Counted from the first letter of the stretch, positions 27,111-39,865 are shown. The stretch: DNA of 64,000 nucleotides from Auanema rhodensis (GCA_964057225.1 OZ059897.1:9176001-9240000), one strand, 5' to 3'. Program-made: numbers and translations. The notes: generated by a model from the sequence alone, not told the origin.

Positions 27111-27932
27111 GAGAGAAATATAATAGTAACAGGCTTGTCAGTTCATATGTAAGTATCCAGAATGTTTTGGAAATTCTAGGTCAACTGAACTTCCGATGGT
27201 AAGTACCAAAAAAAATTCTGAAATAGTTGAAATATATAAATAATAATAATAATAGTATTATGAAACGAATACGACAGGTATGATAAAGAGGACAAGTAAC
27301 AATACTAATTATAAAATATAATTATATACATAAATATAGTTATAAATCTAGATCAAAATAAAGAAATTGAATTCATAGAAATACAATATAAGATCAGTTA
27401 GTTAGTTAGTTTGTTTTATATTTTGTTCAGTTTTTAAGGTTGAAACAACAAAATAAGAATGATGTATTGAAGTGATCACAAAGTTCTATGTACTACTGTT
27501 TGAGCTTTGAAGTCACGAAAAATTATAAAAAACTTTAAGAATAAAGAGAAAATAGAGGGAAGACAAAAAATGAAAAGGAATGAGAAGAAGAAGGTACAAA
27601 ACGGAAAAAAAGGATGTTGAAAATTCAATTTCTGCCTGTAGATTGGATAATGATGCAAGGTTAGAAGTAGTTCTATTACGAAAGTCACGAAATTATCTGT
27701 ACGGCACGACTGGATTTGGGACTAAGCAACGTCGTCTGTAATTTGCTTCTGTCACGATACTATCCATTTCTACTTTCCGTATATGCAACCTGACCATAAT
27801 GACTCTACAAGCATGTTAGTGATGGCCTAAGGCAATTTCACCTTCTTTGGCATCAACACTTTCTAGATTACCCCGTTATTCAGACATCACCACTACGTCG
27901 ACGACGGAGAAGACGACGACGACGTCTTCATT

Positions 27933-28286
27933 GTGAGGATGTTGTTCGTCCAACCACAAAAGGAAACGAAGGAGCGAGTCCAAGGACGAATTATGATTAA
28001 CGAGCGACCGATTTGCGACGAACATTTCCCTCTATCCAGCTGTCTCCCTCATCTGTTTCCCGTTGCCGTCATACTCGTTGTTAACATCGTATGCATTATC
28101 CTCACGTTGTTCTCATACAGAATAGCCTCGGTCGAACATGTAGGCATAATGCTACGCTCATTAGATTGGATTGAAGACGAAAGACTTGAAGAACATCAAG
28201 TAAATCCAATCTCTGATGTAGGATCTCCGGATAAACCGGGAGGTATTTCGGACTATATTCAGCACATTCACCGTAATTTTCTGTAA
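27933..28286 (+). other. open reading frame of unknown function
   Basis: A 117-codon frame in a patch with clearly higher GC than its flanks. It would encode one hydrophobic segment (FPVAVILVVNIVCIILTLF) followed by an acidic tail. No homology was recognised, and no splice partners or promoter elements were identified. Part of the patch is a simple GACGAC-type repeat (27900-27930). This could equally be a regulatory or untranslated GC-rich island. Confidence 0.2.
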
Positions 28287-31200
28287 CCGACGGGAAAAAC
28301 AATTGATGGAAGATGGAAAGGGGATGAATAAGGTCATGAGTTTCGGATAAATGTTGCAGAAAGTTCATGTGACGGGCATACGATATTCATGACGACTATC
28401 ATGACATAAGCTTACTAATAGCATGAGTGAACTAGATGAGAAAGGAATAATATTAAATGAGAAAAAACGAATATTTATATCAAAAATTAGAAAGATTATA
28501 TGAATATAAGTTATAGTTATTAGTAGAATATAGGGTTTTTAGGAATGTATTCATGCAAAATATAGCATATCATATGGATATAACCATAGACAATTATCGA
28601 ATAGATGCTATCAAGTCAGTAGAAAGACGCCAATTACTATTTACAGAAGAAGGGCAAATAAGGGCACAAGGTGGACTAAAGAGTTGAGCTGAGAAAAGAA
28701 GAAAGTTTGAGAGGTTGAGAGAGAAAACAGTATTGAGATTGGCTTTGTAATATAGAGAAGTAGAGAACAAAGCCCAATTGGAGAGCTTGACCAATCATTT
28801 TCTTCAAACTGAGAGTCATGATGATGACTTATAACATCTCTCTTTGAGATATTAGCATTAAAAGCAGATATAACCATGCCCACATAGTTAACATAGACAG
28901 ATATTATCACATCATAGTTTGAAAGTGATGTTGTCAGCCTAGGAGCAATCTTAAATTCCTTCACGTTATTTCACCCTCTCATTCGAGCTAATCCTGAGCT
29001 CAAATAGATTTTCAGTTCAAGTTAATCACTTTTGTCATGAGTCATGTAGCTGTCCACTACATTCCTTATATTCTTATCTGCTGTGTAATCAGCTCGTGTG
29101 AACTCAAACATCTTATCTTTTCTTTAAAAGTTGAAATAAAAAGAGAACCATACATACTTCAAATTATATTTTATGTGATTGTTAGTAAGTTTTCAATCAA
29201 GTTTTCATTTGTATAAACAAAGTTTATTTAACTTGTCTTGTTTCTATCTTATTCATATATTTGAATTCAATTTCAAGTTATATAGATGAAGTCTTTCTTT
29301 ACAAAATTTCCAAAATCTTCCGTTTCATGAAAAATATGAATAATTAACTGATGAAATAATGGTATATCATCATCATATTGAATTAATCTGAAGGAACTGT
29401 CAGTCGGACGTTCGAGTCTAATAACACGTTGATGACCTTTTGCTGACAGCAGAGGACACGTGCCTTGCGAGAGAGAGGACAGATTAGGGGACGAAAAGTC
29501 ATAATTGAATAAAAGAAAAATATTTGGATAAAGCCATGTGAAATCTGAGAGAAAATGAATAATTACAAAGAGATAATGTACATACTGTGTACCAATACTA
29601 TAGGTTATGTTGAAGTTTTGTATAATTTGGACATAAACTGAGGTAAATATAATCAATTTGACTCAAAAGTTTAAATGAAATTCTTATATTTATTAATTTC
29701 TGTGTATATTCATGTGTCAAATTGATATTATTCTTTGAGCCATGGTCTTAAAGAAACTGAAATCAGGTATAGATACATGTTTCTCCCGTACATGTATGTA
29801 TGTATGTATGTATGTATGAAGCCATAAGTCATGTCAATTTAACTTAAATGAAATATGCTTTAAAGATCATAGCTCATTAAAATCGAAAATTATATTTCTC
29901 GAATATTCTGTTTTAGAAGACAAAAAAAGGGGGAAAACTACATGTTCAGTGGTGGGCCAGTGGGCAGGATCAAAAATCACAAAAGCATATTCGGTTGAAT
30001 AGAAGTGAGTTGTATCTCATCCGGAAAAGGGATAGGGATGTTATGCCTGTGTTGTTGGCTGGTTGTCGGATTGGAGACTAGTCAAATATCTCGTTATCTT
30101 TCCAGGTCATATCTTGCATCATCGTGTACATTCAACAGACGATTATAAAATTGGTAAGTTGTCAGGACATACATATACCGACTGAGAGAAATAACAATTC
30201 AGATGATAAAATAATATATTTCATGTTTTATAAGTTTTGAATTTGAAGAAAAACTTTTTTATTTTGATTTCAAAGGAAAAGCCAATTGTTCTCAAGTTGA
30301 CATATTAAGCATGAGAAATATAAAGAATTAGCTAGTTGATATTATATGAATATATTCAACAATTTTGATAAAATAACAAGAGAGTATGTTATAAATAGAA
30401 AATGAAATATTAGAAAAAGACTTGCATATCTGTAAAAACTTGAACATTCCTTAGAAAATTTGTTGTAAACACCAGCTACAAACTGTTGTTTGGTGAGCAA
30501 ATGATATGCAAGATGTGGGATGAAAAGTAAAATATAAACGAATATATCACTGGGATGTATAGAATATCAATAAAAAATTAAATAATAAAGCTTTGATATC
30601 TCCTCATTAGGACAATCAGATCTATAGTTGTCTTATAGATGGTGTATAGTAATATAGTAATCGTTGACAGTAGTATGATTTTGTTGTTATGAACTTTTAA
30701 TTGCTCCATCTGATGATGAACGTCGGAGATTCTGCGCATTAGGTGAGAGAATGAAAGGATAGGATACTTTGTTGAGGTGGCGAGAATTCATAAAAAGGAT
30801 GGAGACGATGACTGTGACGACGACAACGACCAACGACGTCGAAGAAGAAGAAGAAGATGAATAAGAAGAATGAGAAGAAGAACAAGAAGAAGAAGATGGT
30901 AATGAAGAAGAAGAAAGGCTGGGCAGAGACTCAGGCCGAAGGGGCAGCCAGCCGACGGAGGTCATCGGAAACCTATGTCAACAATACATAGAAGGAGACG
31001 ACATGTCACAGTCAACTGTCTCAGACTGTCCATAGAATGAGAGTCAATCAACTGGACCGAAAGATGAAGCCGACTTAACTAGTCATCACAATATTTGACA
31101 TATCATTGAGAGCAAGCTGAGAATTTTCTCGGCTTTTTAGGGGGAAAAGAAGATATTCAAAGCATTGTTGAGAACATAATGTGCTAAATAAATATATTTT

Positions 31201-31339
31201 ACTACTTCTATGTTAGAGCATGTAGCTTAAGTAAATGAGAAATTTAGAAATTATATGCCAAAGAACGATATGTAAAGAAGCAAATCAACTATGTATATCT
31301 GCTTTTCATTTGAAAACATTTTTTTAACTTTTTTAACAG
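28287..31339. other. mostly non-coding stretch
   Basis: Weak open frames occur on the minus strand at 28641-28964, 29273-29656 and 30687-30965. The last is Ser-rich because of a GAAGAA-type repeat. None has supporting splice structure or similarity. A TATG tetranucleotide repeat occurs at about 29792-29818. A 48-nt phase-0 candidate exon at 30106-30153 (plus, TTTCCAG before and GTAAGT after) could belong to the next feature. Confidence 0.4.
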
Positions 31340-31933
31340 GGAAAAGAGAGCAAATTGTATTTTGTGGGTGAAGCTCCGAAAGAAAACCCAAAGTGTTATG
31401 ATCTCGTTGAACTTAAAAACTTGGAAAGAGCAAGAAAGATAGTAAACGAATTGAATAAAGCACTCAAGGCAGTTAGTTCGATTTGAAACTACCTTTGTTT
31501 GAGATTTGAAACGAAATATGAAGATTCATCTGATATTTGAAGAAAATCAATGGATCACATAGGTTTGAAGAAAAGAACAAAACATTGGAATGTTGGAAAG
31601 CAATGTTCATCGTAAATACATATACTCCAGGAGTGTTCGGATAAGAAATTAATGATTAAGAAAGGAGAAATATAATCTTTTAGTCTATTTCATACAAAGA
31701 AAAATAATAATAAAATCGAAATGGATGATGATTGATCCTTGAAGACTTGATGAAACGATGGCAATCATTGGTTTTGATGGTATATATTGCCTGGCTTTCA
31801 GTCATTTCAGGACAGGAACCCGAAAATATCTGAGGGTGAAGGTTGGACCTGGCACGACCAGTTCATGAATGACTATATAAATTCATTTACAGATAATAGC
31901 CTGAAGAATATGGTTCGGACACCTAACGGGCAG
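31340..31933 (+). CDS. two-exon fragment of an unrecognised gene
   Basis: Two open stretches on the plus strand fit together. 31340-31471 is 44 codons, preceded by TTTAACAG and followed by GTTAGT. 31811-31933 is 41 codons, preceded by CATTTCAG and followed by GTTTAA. Both are phase 0 at each end. Codon use looks protein-like: CYDLVELKNLERARKIVNEL in the first, and GWTWHDQFMNDYINSFTDNS in the second. I do not recognise the family. A phase-0 candidate at 30106-30153 could lie upstream; candidates further downstream (around 32000 and 32320) are weak. No start or stop codon can be assigned. It may be part of a real gene or of a decayed one. Confidence 0.4.
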
Positions 31934-34900
31934 GTTTAATTGTCAAACAAAAAAACGAGTAAAATGGATGAGAATTAAGAAGAAGAAGAAGTCGGTAAGA
32001 AGAGAAAATGGAATCGTAAACGTTTGGCAAAACATAATTTGAGAGTGTTAAGCGATATTTTGAAGAATGAGAATGCAATGATTAAATAGAAAATGTTGTC
32101 TTTTTATTAGAATTAAACCAAGATTGATTGTAGGGAAGTTCAATATATTTTTGGATTTGAAAATGCTAAAAACTTTCCAGAAAAATAGGAAACGTTTGGA
32201 GGTTTAATAGGATAAGAAAAGGACAAACAAATGTACAAACATACTATATTTGCAAGTGAAAATGCCGAAATGTTGAAGAAAAAACAACTGAAAATGGCAA
32301 AAGTTCCGGAAAAAGTGTGAGAAAAGATAAAAACGACAAAAGAAAGGTGAGTAAAGGAGTATAGTTAGTATAGTTATTATTACTCGCGATAGAAGAATAA
32401 AAAATGTCTGAAAGGAGATTTTTCCATAAAGTTATTGCAAACTTGAAGAATTGTAATGAAATAATTCAGAATTTGCAGTGAACTATAACAGATAATGAAA
32501 GATGTTCATGGTCATATCAAACTATATTGAAAAGGAATGCGATAAAGGCTATGAAATATCTTCCTCGGGGGGATATTTATCCTAATATAGTAAGTTGGAT
32601 TAGACACAGGAGATGATACAAGAATGCCCTAAGAAGTTTCGAATAGCGTTCCACAGCAGTATGAAGAAGGATAACCATATATGATTGGGAAGAGAGAATA
32701 ATGTGAATATGAATGATGATACATATACATACGAATTGAGGAGAGAACAGATATGAAGAGTAGAAAAGCGAACACCTTCAAGCGGATTGACCAGAGAGTC
32801 ACAGACAGCTAGAGAATGAATAGACAACGTGAGATCGCATTGTTTACCTGGTCAACTATGTGGTTGAGAGATTGTACCATCTATGGAGGGATGAACTGAA
32901 CTGGAGACAACAACAGTCAGTCTTGACTGAAACATCGTTCTCTACCAGCCAACAGCCATTAACTCTCAACATCAGCAAAACAAGGAATAAGACTAATGAT
33001 GAAGAAAAGAAGAGAAAATAAGATATGAACTGTTTCTAAGAAAAATAAAAAGAACGAGAAGATGTTAGGGGATGAAAGAGGTTAGAGGAGAGGTTGGGGG
33101 GAGTTTGGCTACTATGAGAGTTAAAGAGAAAAATGATGAGCATATATTAGTCGAAGATGAGATCATATGAAATAACGAAAAAATTCAGAATATATTGAAA
33201 AATCAAAGAGAATTTCTTCTTAAAATCATAATGAGTTCATGGAAGAATATCTTGATATGTAGATATGAGAATAAGAATCGTCGGAAACTACATAGGAGGA
33301 TGATAAGAGAAGATGTGATTTTAGGAAAAACGAGTTATTTTCCTTAAAGTTTTAACTATATCATAGATGTTGTTGCTTTTCTATTATCTAACAATGATAT
33401 TGTTTCAAAAACAAAGAGGCTTGGCATCTGAAACATGTAAATTTGTATCTTAGTCTGCTAAGATATACGATGTCTTTCTAGCCATCAGTTTTAAGAGAAA
33501 CAAATAAAATTATTTGAAAACTTGAAAAAAAAAAGATTTTGTTTATATTCCCATGTCACATGAAACAACTTGTGTCAACTTTTTTACCTCCTGAGCAGCA
33601 TGAGCATTTCTCTGTTTTCATAGCTAAAATGAAATGAGACTCCTGGAAGAGTTTGTAATGATGCAACACTTCATCAGTTGGAAAACAAAGTAGAATGAGG
33701 ATAATGTTTCAGAACCAGGTTCAAAGTTAAGTTGCAAAAAAATAATTTAAAACATTTGCTTCATGTTTGTAAGGTTTTTTTTAAACAACAGAATAACATG
33801 AAGAATGATTTTAGTTAGAGAAAAGCAGACGGTTTGAAGATCGAGTACATAGCTGGGCAGGAATTGAACCCATAAGTAGTACTTCAGTCGATTCAGGTCA
33901 ATGTTTTTCCAGACTACCTTTCGTTATCGTCCTCGTGTCGGCATTTGAAGCTGTTATTGCATGGGAGACAAAAGTCTATGGCATCTATGATCTTCGAATA
34001 CGACGATGAGGTCAAATGTAAAAATTGAATTTTGAAGATGTAAGCTTACAGTGAATCGGAGTGAATAACATGAATAGATGAGAGATTCTCGTGTACTTTC
34101 AAATAAAATATTTGGATTCAACTCTGTTCAGCTCAAAAGTTGTTGTTGATGGAATAGATTAATATGATTTTCTATATATGTATATACACATAATAGACAA
34201 AATAGATTGAATATAGGCAGAGAAGAGAACGATGTTAGAAGATCATAAGATATCAGATAAAGGTAGTAGAATAAGGTATTGGATTGCACAAATGGAAAAC
34301 AAGAAAATAAGAGAAAAACTATGTATTTTCCTTGTTTATCTGATGCACAAGTGTCTGAATAGTAGAATAAGAAGAGTAATTTGAAGGAATGATTTCCTGA
34401 AATGTGAAAGAATGGCAGCTTATGTGTGGAAAGATCTATAACATTTGATTACATCTGCAAATCATCTGAGGCCAATAGCGCAGTTTAGTAATGTGTAATA
34501 GGATTTGATGAGAAATATATATACATATAGTCGATGTAAATGCTGAAAATATGATATCAAAAAAAGATTTTTCTCCAATTTTTGATAAAGAAAATTCTGA
34601 TTTTCTCACATTTAGCTGAGAAAAATACTCACTTACTCATTTTATTTTTCTTTTCTGATAAGAAAAAGTAAAATACATAAAGTAGATGAGATTTGAGATT
34701 GGAGTTAAGCGAAGGTGAAAGAAAGAGAAATGATGATGTGATAGGTGAACTCAATCATCATCTAGGTCAGAAAAATAGGAAAGAAGTTAATGTTGTGATG
34801 TTTCAATACATTGAACATGGCTAATGCTAGAGCCTGTAAAAGCTCGTAAGTCAGCAAAGGATAATCTTATGAAGAAAGAAGGAAGTGATTGACACATACA

Positions 34901-35968
34901 GAGACAGCTATACAGAAAACGAGAGAGGATAGCTAGAAGAAAATTGAGAACGATATGATGAGTGAGAGGGTATAAACGAGAAAGGGAAAAGTTGTTCAAC
35001 CGATGAGGAAATCGAGACGATTCATCTATACTCTTCTGGCCGGTTCTTACGTTTGTTCTGACCGTTTGTGTCCACCTTCACACACTGTCCGCTTCAGCTT
35101 TCTGAGCCGTTTCGTCTTGAAACTTTGCGATGCTCACTAACGTTTTTTTCTAAAATGCCTGTGTGCCCTATCCCATACAGGAACTGTTTTGATTTGAAAA
35201 TCGGCAAACGAAGAAAAAACAAAAAAAAAGAAAAGAAAGAGAAGAAGAAGAAGCTTTCAGTAATCTTCAAGCTTCTGGGGAAAGAAATCTCAAAAAAAAA
35301 TTCTGAAAATATATCATAACAAGTAACAGTTTAAAAATCGAATTTTATAAAAGTATAATTAATTAATCTAATTTTATATATAAAATGAATAAAAATAATA
35401 TAAATTTCAAAAGACTGCAAACGAAGAATTTTTAATTATGAAAAAAAAAATAATTGCAAATAATTATTCCAACTCAAAGAATTTAATTTGCATATAATTC
35501 ATCCAAAATTATAATGATTATCTGATTTAACTTCAACAAAAATAACAGTATATTGTATTTTCATTAATTTTCATTTTGGTTGTAAATTTATCCATTTTTT
35601 CTCTGTAGGTTTCCTTTTCCACGATCTTATTCTTACCTTTCTTTCTCTTTCTCCCTCTCTCTCTTTTTCAATCTTTCTATACTTCTCTCCTCTTTTCCCC
35701 TCTTATTCTTCTTTCCTGCAAATTGGAACGCGCTGACCGGCTTTTGAGTTTGCATAGTCGTCAGCGCGAATGAACAATATGAATAAGCTTCATATGTAAT
35801 CCACCCAGTGCTCATTTACAACAATACATCTTCATTTTTGTATTGTCTGTAGTATAATTCAGTGACTATGGCTTTAAAACTATTGATATAAATCTTGGAA
35901 AAGCTGACACTTCGTTTATAGTCTGAATATTTCTGTTGGTAATTCTCAAATGTAACATTTGTATCTGC

Positions 35969-35971
<3 letters not shown>
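31934..35971. other. gene-poor stretch
   Basis: No supported gene. It is AT-rich with scattered A/G tracts. A tRNA T-arm-like sequence at about 33855-33875 was examined and rejected. Confidence 0.45.

Positions 35972-36048
<77 letters not shown>
35972..36048. repeat. (GA)n microsatellite abutting direct repeat copy 1
   Basis: About 38 GA units ending exactly where the 487-bp direct repeat begins. The other copy of the direct repeat, at 43396, has no GA tract before it, so the microsatellite marks one boundary of the composite block. Confidence 0.95.
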
Positions 36049-36049
<1 letters not shown>

Positions 36050-36533
36050 GAGGATAACCATACGAAGGTAACAACAAAAGAACAAAACGTATGTCTGCGG
36101 TTCTACTATCGAAGATACCAAATTACGACGGAATCTCAAACGCAATTCCTTCTCGACAATGTTTATGATACTGAACCTTTTCTCTTCATTTTCTTCGTCT
36201 CACCATATATTCACATCCATCCTATCTGTTTTTCTCTCCACATACATACAATCACCACTTTCTGAGTTTACATGAATATCCCGAAGGTTATCTGACCTTG
36301 CAACCAGCGTAGGATTCATCTGAACGACGACGCATATTTTCCATCCACAAATTGACTACTGATCAATATCTATAGATCAGTGTTTGTTTTTTAATTTTCA
36401 TATAAGATTTAAAGATATTTATTTTGTAAGATGTTAACTTATTTTATTCATTTGCTATGTATTTTACAAATAAATTATATATAGACTGACATGTAAGCTA
36501 AATGAAAGAAGCAGTATAATACTTACTTACAAT
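36047..36533. repeat. direct repeat, copy 1 of 2
   Basis: A 487-bp sequence starting GACGAGGATAACC and ending ACTTACTTACAAT. It recurs at 43396-43884 in the same orientation. By eye the copies are almost identical; the clear difference is TTTATTTTG against TTTATATGTTG near the 3' end. The ends are not TG...CA and no gag-pol lies between, so this does not behave as an ordinary LTR pair. Inside is a 24-bp palindromic stretch (36358-36381) with ACTGATC/GATCAGT arms. Copy 2 lies about 250 bp beyond the stop codon of the ion channel gene, so copy 2 is probably the original and copy 1 the derived one. Confidence 0.93.
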
Positions 36534-36599
36534 TTTTTGATGTTCAAATTCAACCTATTATTTGTACTGCTGACGCTCCAGTTCAATAGTTTAGATTAC

Positions 36600-37480
36600 C
36601 GAAATTACACAAATGTAATTATCATAGACAATTATCGCCTCAATCAGAAGTAGTAAGGTATGAAGTCTTCAAACCCAACATCATTGAATACTCAAGTACG
36701 GCTAAATTGTATAAGAAATTAATTAGTGATGTAACAATGTTTACTGATTTTTCTGGATATGAACACTTACTAGAAAAGGAATTGAATCATCGTTACTTAA
36801 GTCTTGCAGAATGTAGAGAATGGAATGCAAATAAGAAGTGTGAATATAGAACACTTGTTAATTCTGGAGGTATGTCAGATTTAAAGAATCCTAGAACCTC
36901 TGGATTGTGGAGTACAAACAATAAAGTCGAAGTAGATTATTCAAATAGATTTTCGAGTTTATTCTCAGCAAAAAGATATTACAAAGAAAATCAATTTTAA
37001 TTAACATGGAGAAATTAATTGAAACTTGTGATCAATACCTCTTTCTTCATAAATCTTATATTTATTTAGAAGCATCATTGACTAAATTAGACTTTAGTGC
37101 ATTAACTGATACAGATGAAGTCTCTCTGACTAACAATAGTCCTATCTTCTTATTTGATAGAACAACTTATAGTATAGATAGTATGCAAGTTGAGAAATGT
37201 CATTGATCCTGGAAGAGCATCGCTGATGAAAGGACTTCTCACTTATAGTTCAACAATGAATAAACAAAATACTTTTGGTTGATTTTTAGAAACTAAAAAC
37301 ATCCCATTAATTCATATTTTCAGATTTGTTGAATGTTACAATCGAATAATTTATGGAAGGAAACATCTCAATGCTGTAAAGTTCGATAATTGTGGGCTTG
37401 AAGGAAATTTATGTTAAACTCGATAGACCAGATGTCACAATAAAGGCAAGTTTCAATGCTTAATTTTGAGTCAAACATTA
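36600..37480 (+). pseudogene. decayed double-jelly-roll-like protein (Polinton/adintovirus-associated family)
   Basis: Pieces in different frames (36707-37000, 37006-37206, then frame-shifted segments to about 37415) follow the order of a protein family common in invertebrate genomes and annotated as double jelly-roll-like. Recognisable blocks are SLTNNSPIFLFDRTTYSID, a DPGRASLMKGLLTY block, and IPLIHIFRFVECYNRIIYG. The family is linked to capsid-type proteins of Polinton/Maverick and adintovirus-like elements. The line of descent is broken by stop codons at 36998-37000 and about 37204-37206, a frameshift near 37205, and a further stop and frame change near 37280. No intact start-to-stop frame survives. 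It is therefore a non-functional genomic relic. The family assignment is from memory and the viral origin is inferred. Confidence 0.55.
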
Positions 37481-37524
37481 TTGAAGTCAATGATAATAGA
37501 GTTAAGGTTGTTAGTGCTTAATTC

Positions 37525-37790
37525 TTAAAATTTCAAATCTTCAGCAGGAATCCAAGAATTAAACTTATCCGGATATCCATAACCTTTGTCAAAAATAGCT
37601 GTAGATTTAGTTATTCTAACAGTGTCCCGTACTTTGAATTTTTGTAAAACCAGAGGTTTTAGAAATGTTTGATTTTTCTTCAATGAGACCATCAAGAATA
37701 GGCGCTTTTTTAAAATACTCAAACTAACATATTGATGATCAGTCAATAAATCATAACATTTATAATAGGAACGGGGCAAATTACACATAA
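37525..37790 (-). pseudogene. Polinton-type integrase, C-terminal fragment
   Basis: On the minus strand the segment KFKVRDTVRITKSTAIFDKG matches the basic chromodomain/SH3-like C-terminal part of Polinton/Maverick rve integrases (pattern KxKVGDxVRISKxKxxFxKGY). It is only a fragment. The catalytic core lies on the same strand at 39866-40220, more than 2 kb away, separated by a transposase relic and a MITE. The order C-terminus, core, N-terminus along the plus coordinate is what a single minus-strand integrase gene broken by insertions would give. Confidence 0.55.
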
Positions 37791-38039
37791 AACAAATTTC
37801 AGCATATCTTTTAGAATTTTTGAATATATTAAATCAGTTTTTCTCCGAAATTAATGAAATTTTTTGCTTATAGCAATGCAACAACTATCTGTGAAAGGAA
37901 TATTTGAACTTACAAATACAGAAGAGAAGTCTCCTAAATTTTTAGGAGAAAAAGGAATTTTACCGAAAGAAAAAGTAAATTCATTCAAACTTCTTAATAT
38001 TAAATTTTTTATTTCCTTTTCTCTGAAGAATTGCTCTCA

Positions 38040-39165
38040 ATTAGGTCTTCTATGTTCTTAAAAACTAATTTAAAGCGATGGAGATGTAGCTCTAAAAGAT
38101 GCCAAAAGGAAACAGGAATGTTAGAAGAAACATGGCTTCAAAATGCTAAGCTACCTTTATCTAAAATTATTCAATTTATTTACTGCTGGGCCGCTGAATA
38201 TAATTCCGTTAAAATTGCAAAAGAGCAACTAAACATCAGTTGCAAAACTTATGTTGATTGGACTAGCATGATCCAAGAAATATGTACTTTTTAAAAAAAC
38301 TCTTTAAATGTCCAGTTGAAATAGGTGGACCTAGTAAAACAGTTGAAATCGATGATAGTGTATTTTATCATCGAAAATATGATAGAGGAAGGATGCGAAA
38401 CGAAAACTGGGAATCGTTTAGCTTGCTAGGATATTCTATATGCAAATGCTGTTGCGCTTCCACGTGCACGATAATTTCAAAACATACATAGTTTAAAATT
38501 TTATCAATAATTCGAAAAATGAAATGAAATAACATTTTACCTAAAAAAAAAGATGTGCTGTGCTGAAAACATGAGGTTCATGATGGGTGGAAGAGCTAGA
38601 TTTCGTTGTAGAATTTAAAATCGATTAAATGTTTATATTTTGATGTTTAAGTATGTTTCTATACATCAGGGGGGGACACCCCGAAATTTCTTATAAAATC
38701 TAAACTTTTTCATCTTCTTATCTTATTCAGATAACTTTAATTATTCTGTTAACATTTTGAGCCAACACATTAGCATAAGGATGCACCACAGAGGAGGGTG
38801 GCAACTAATAAACAAGCGCCCATGCTTCATGTATATTATTTCTAATAGAACTGCCAAAATTCTCAACTCATGTGTGATAGCGTCTGTTGAAGCTGGTTTA
38901 ACCATTGTAAATGTTGGAAAGTGTTTTTGTATTTAAATTATTTTAACCATGCTTATACTCATATATCTGTCTAACCATAATGACAACTTTGTGAACCCCG
39001 TAAATGGAGCTTGCACAAACTGAAATGAAGGATTGTGGAGTCGAAAAAAAATTAGTAAAAACAGAAATGGCTGCCAAACTAGTAGTTCAGAATCGCACAT
39101 AGTTGACTTTGTAAATAGAAGACGATTAAAAAAGCCAATATTTTCGAACAATTTTTGAATGATAC
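38040..39165 (+). pseudogene. Merlin/ISXO2-like transposase relic
   Basis: Two readable parts. At 38060-38430 there is a zinc-ribbon-like RWRCSSKRCQK, then a helical region, then VEIGGPSKTVEIDDSVFYHR with RKYDRGR, the signature of ISXO2/IS1595-type DDE transposases (Merlin superfamily in animals); the D in VEIDDS is the first catalytic residue. A frameshift near 38290 splits this part. At about 38968-39060 there is FVNPVNGACTN, an in-frame stop, then NEGLWSRKK, matching the C-terminal block that carries the last catalytic Glu. The middle (38440-38960) is too decayed to read. Broken by stops and frameshift, so inactive. It sits between the core and C-terminal parts of the integrase relic and probably inserted there. 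Terminal repeats were not found. Confidence 0.6.
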
Positions 39166-39170
39166 ACATA

Positions 39171-39864
39171 CAGTCCTGTGCAATGAAGGTTGCACATCCC
39201 TATGTTAGAGGCTCCAGAAAACCCCTTCAAACTACAAAAACAAATTTTTTTTTAATTTCAAAAATTTTGCGAGTTTATATAGTATATATTCAGTCAAAAT
39301 ATATGTTAATATAACTAAAACTGATTTCAATATTATTTTCTAAATTTATAAAGAAAAATAGTGTTTTTTGACTATTTTGAATAATTCATCTTAATATAAC
39401 AAAATTTGAGATTAGGAAAGAAGTTAATTTATTAGAAATATCTTTAAATCATTCTGAGCACAGAGCTCGATCAATAACCAAGTTTTTCCTATGGCATAGC
39501 TTCAAACAAGTAAGCTTCATCATCTGAATCTTACTGAATATCTATGAAGAGAACTTGGTTGACGTACAACCAAATTCTCCCGTTTAAAAGAAAAATTGAC
39601 GTTTAGTGTGTTCCTAACATTCTATTAAAAGATTATATCTGAAGTTTTTATGAAACTCATGAAATTCATGAAAGAAGACTTCAAGCAGTTTATGAAAATT
39701 TCGGAGACTTCAGAAAATACTTTTAAACATGATTTTTAAAACTTTAAAGATTTTTTCTGAATTCATTATCGTTTTTTAACATCCAAAATATATTTTTTCT
39801 GATTTTTTGTAGTTTGTCCGAAAAGGAGTTCTTGTGGGTGTGCAACCTTCACCGCTTAGGACCG
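39171..39864 (+). mobile_element. MITE copy 1 (Tc1/mariner-like ends)
   Basis: A 694-bp non-coding element starting CAGTCCTGTGCAATGAAGG after a TA dinucleotide. It is the reverse complement of copy 2 (40224-40924) over nearly its whole length. Its right end has decayed (TAGGACCG instead of CAGGACTG) and it lacks 7 bp near that end. CAGT termini and TA target sites are typical of Tc1/mariner-type elements. It has no coding capacity of its own. It borders the integrase core fragment on one side and the transposase relic on the other. Confidence 0.85.
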
Positions 39865-39865
39865 C

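Larger units (their letters stand above)
20628..27900. other. gene-poor, purine-rich stretch
   Basis: No supported gene. It contains many A/G-rich tracts, a GATAGGTAG-type repeat at about 26072-26108, two long GA microsatellites and trinucleotide-like runs near 23660-23720 that create Arg-, Asp- or Val-rich frames. Confidence 0.45.

Noticed and set aside
29273-29656. 127-codon minus-strand frame
   Set aside because: The 5' half is AT-driven hydrophobic sequence; the 3' half has fair composition but no acceptor and no similarity.
30687-30965. 92-codon Ser-rich minus-strand frame
   Set aside because: Most of it is the translation of GAAGAA-type simple repeats.
33850-33925. Possible tRNA on the minus strand (GGGTTCAATTCC resembles a T arm)
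   Set aside because: No matching acceptor stem, D arm or anticodon stem could be formed.
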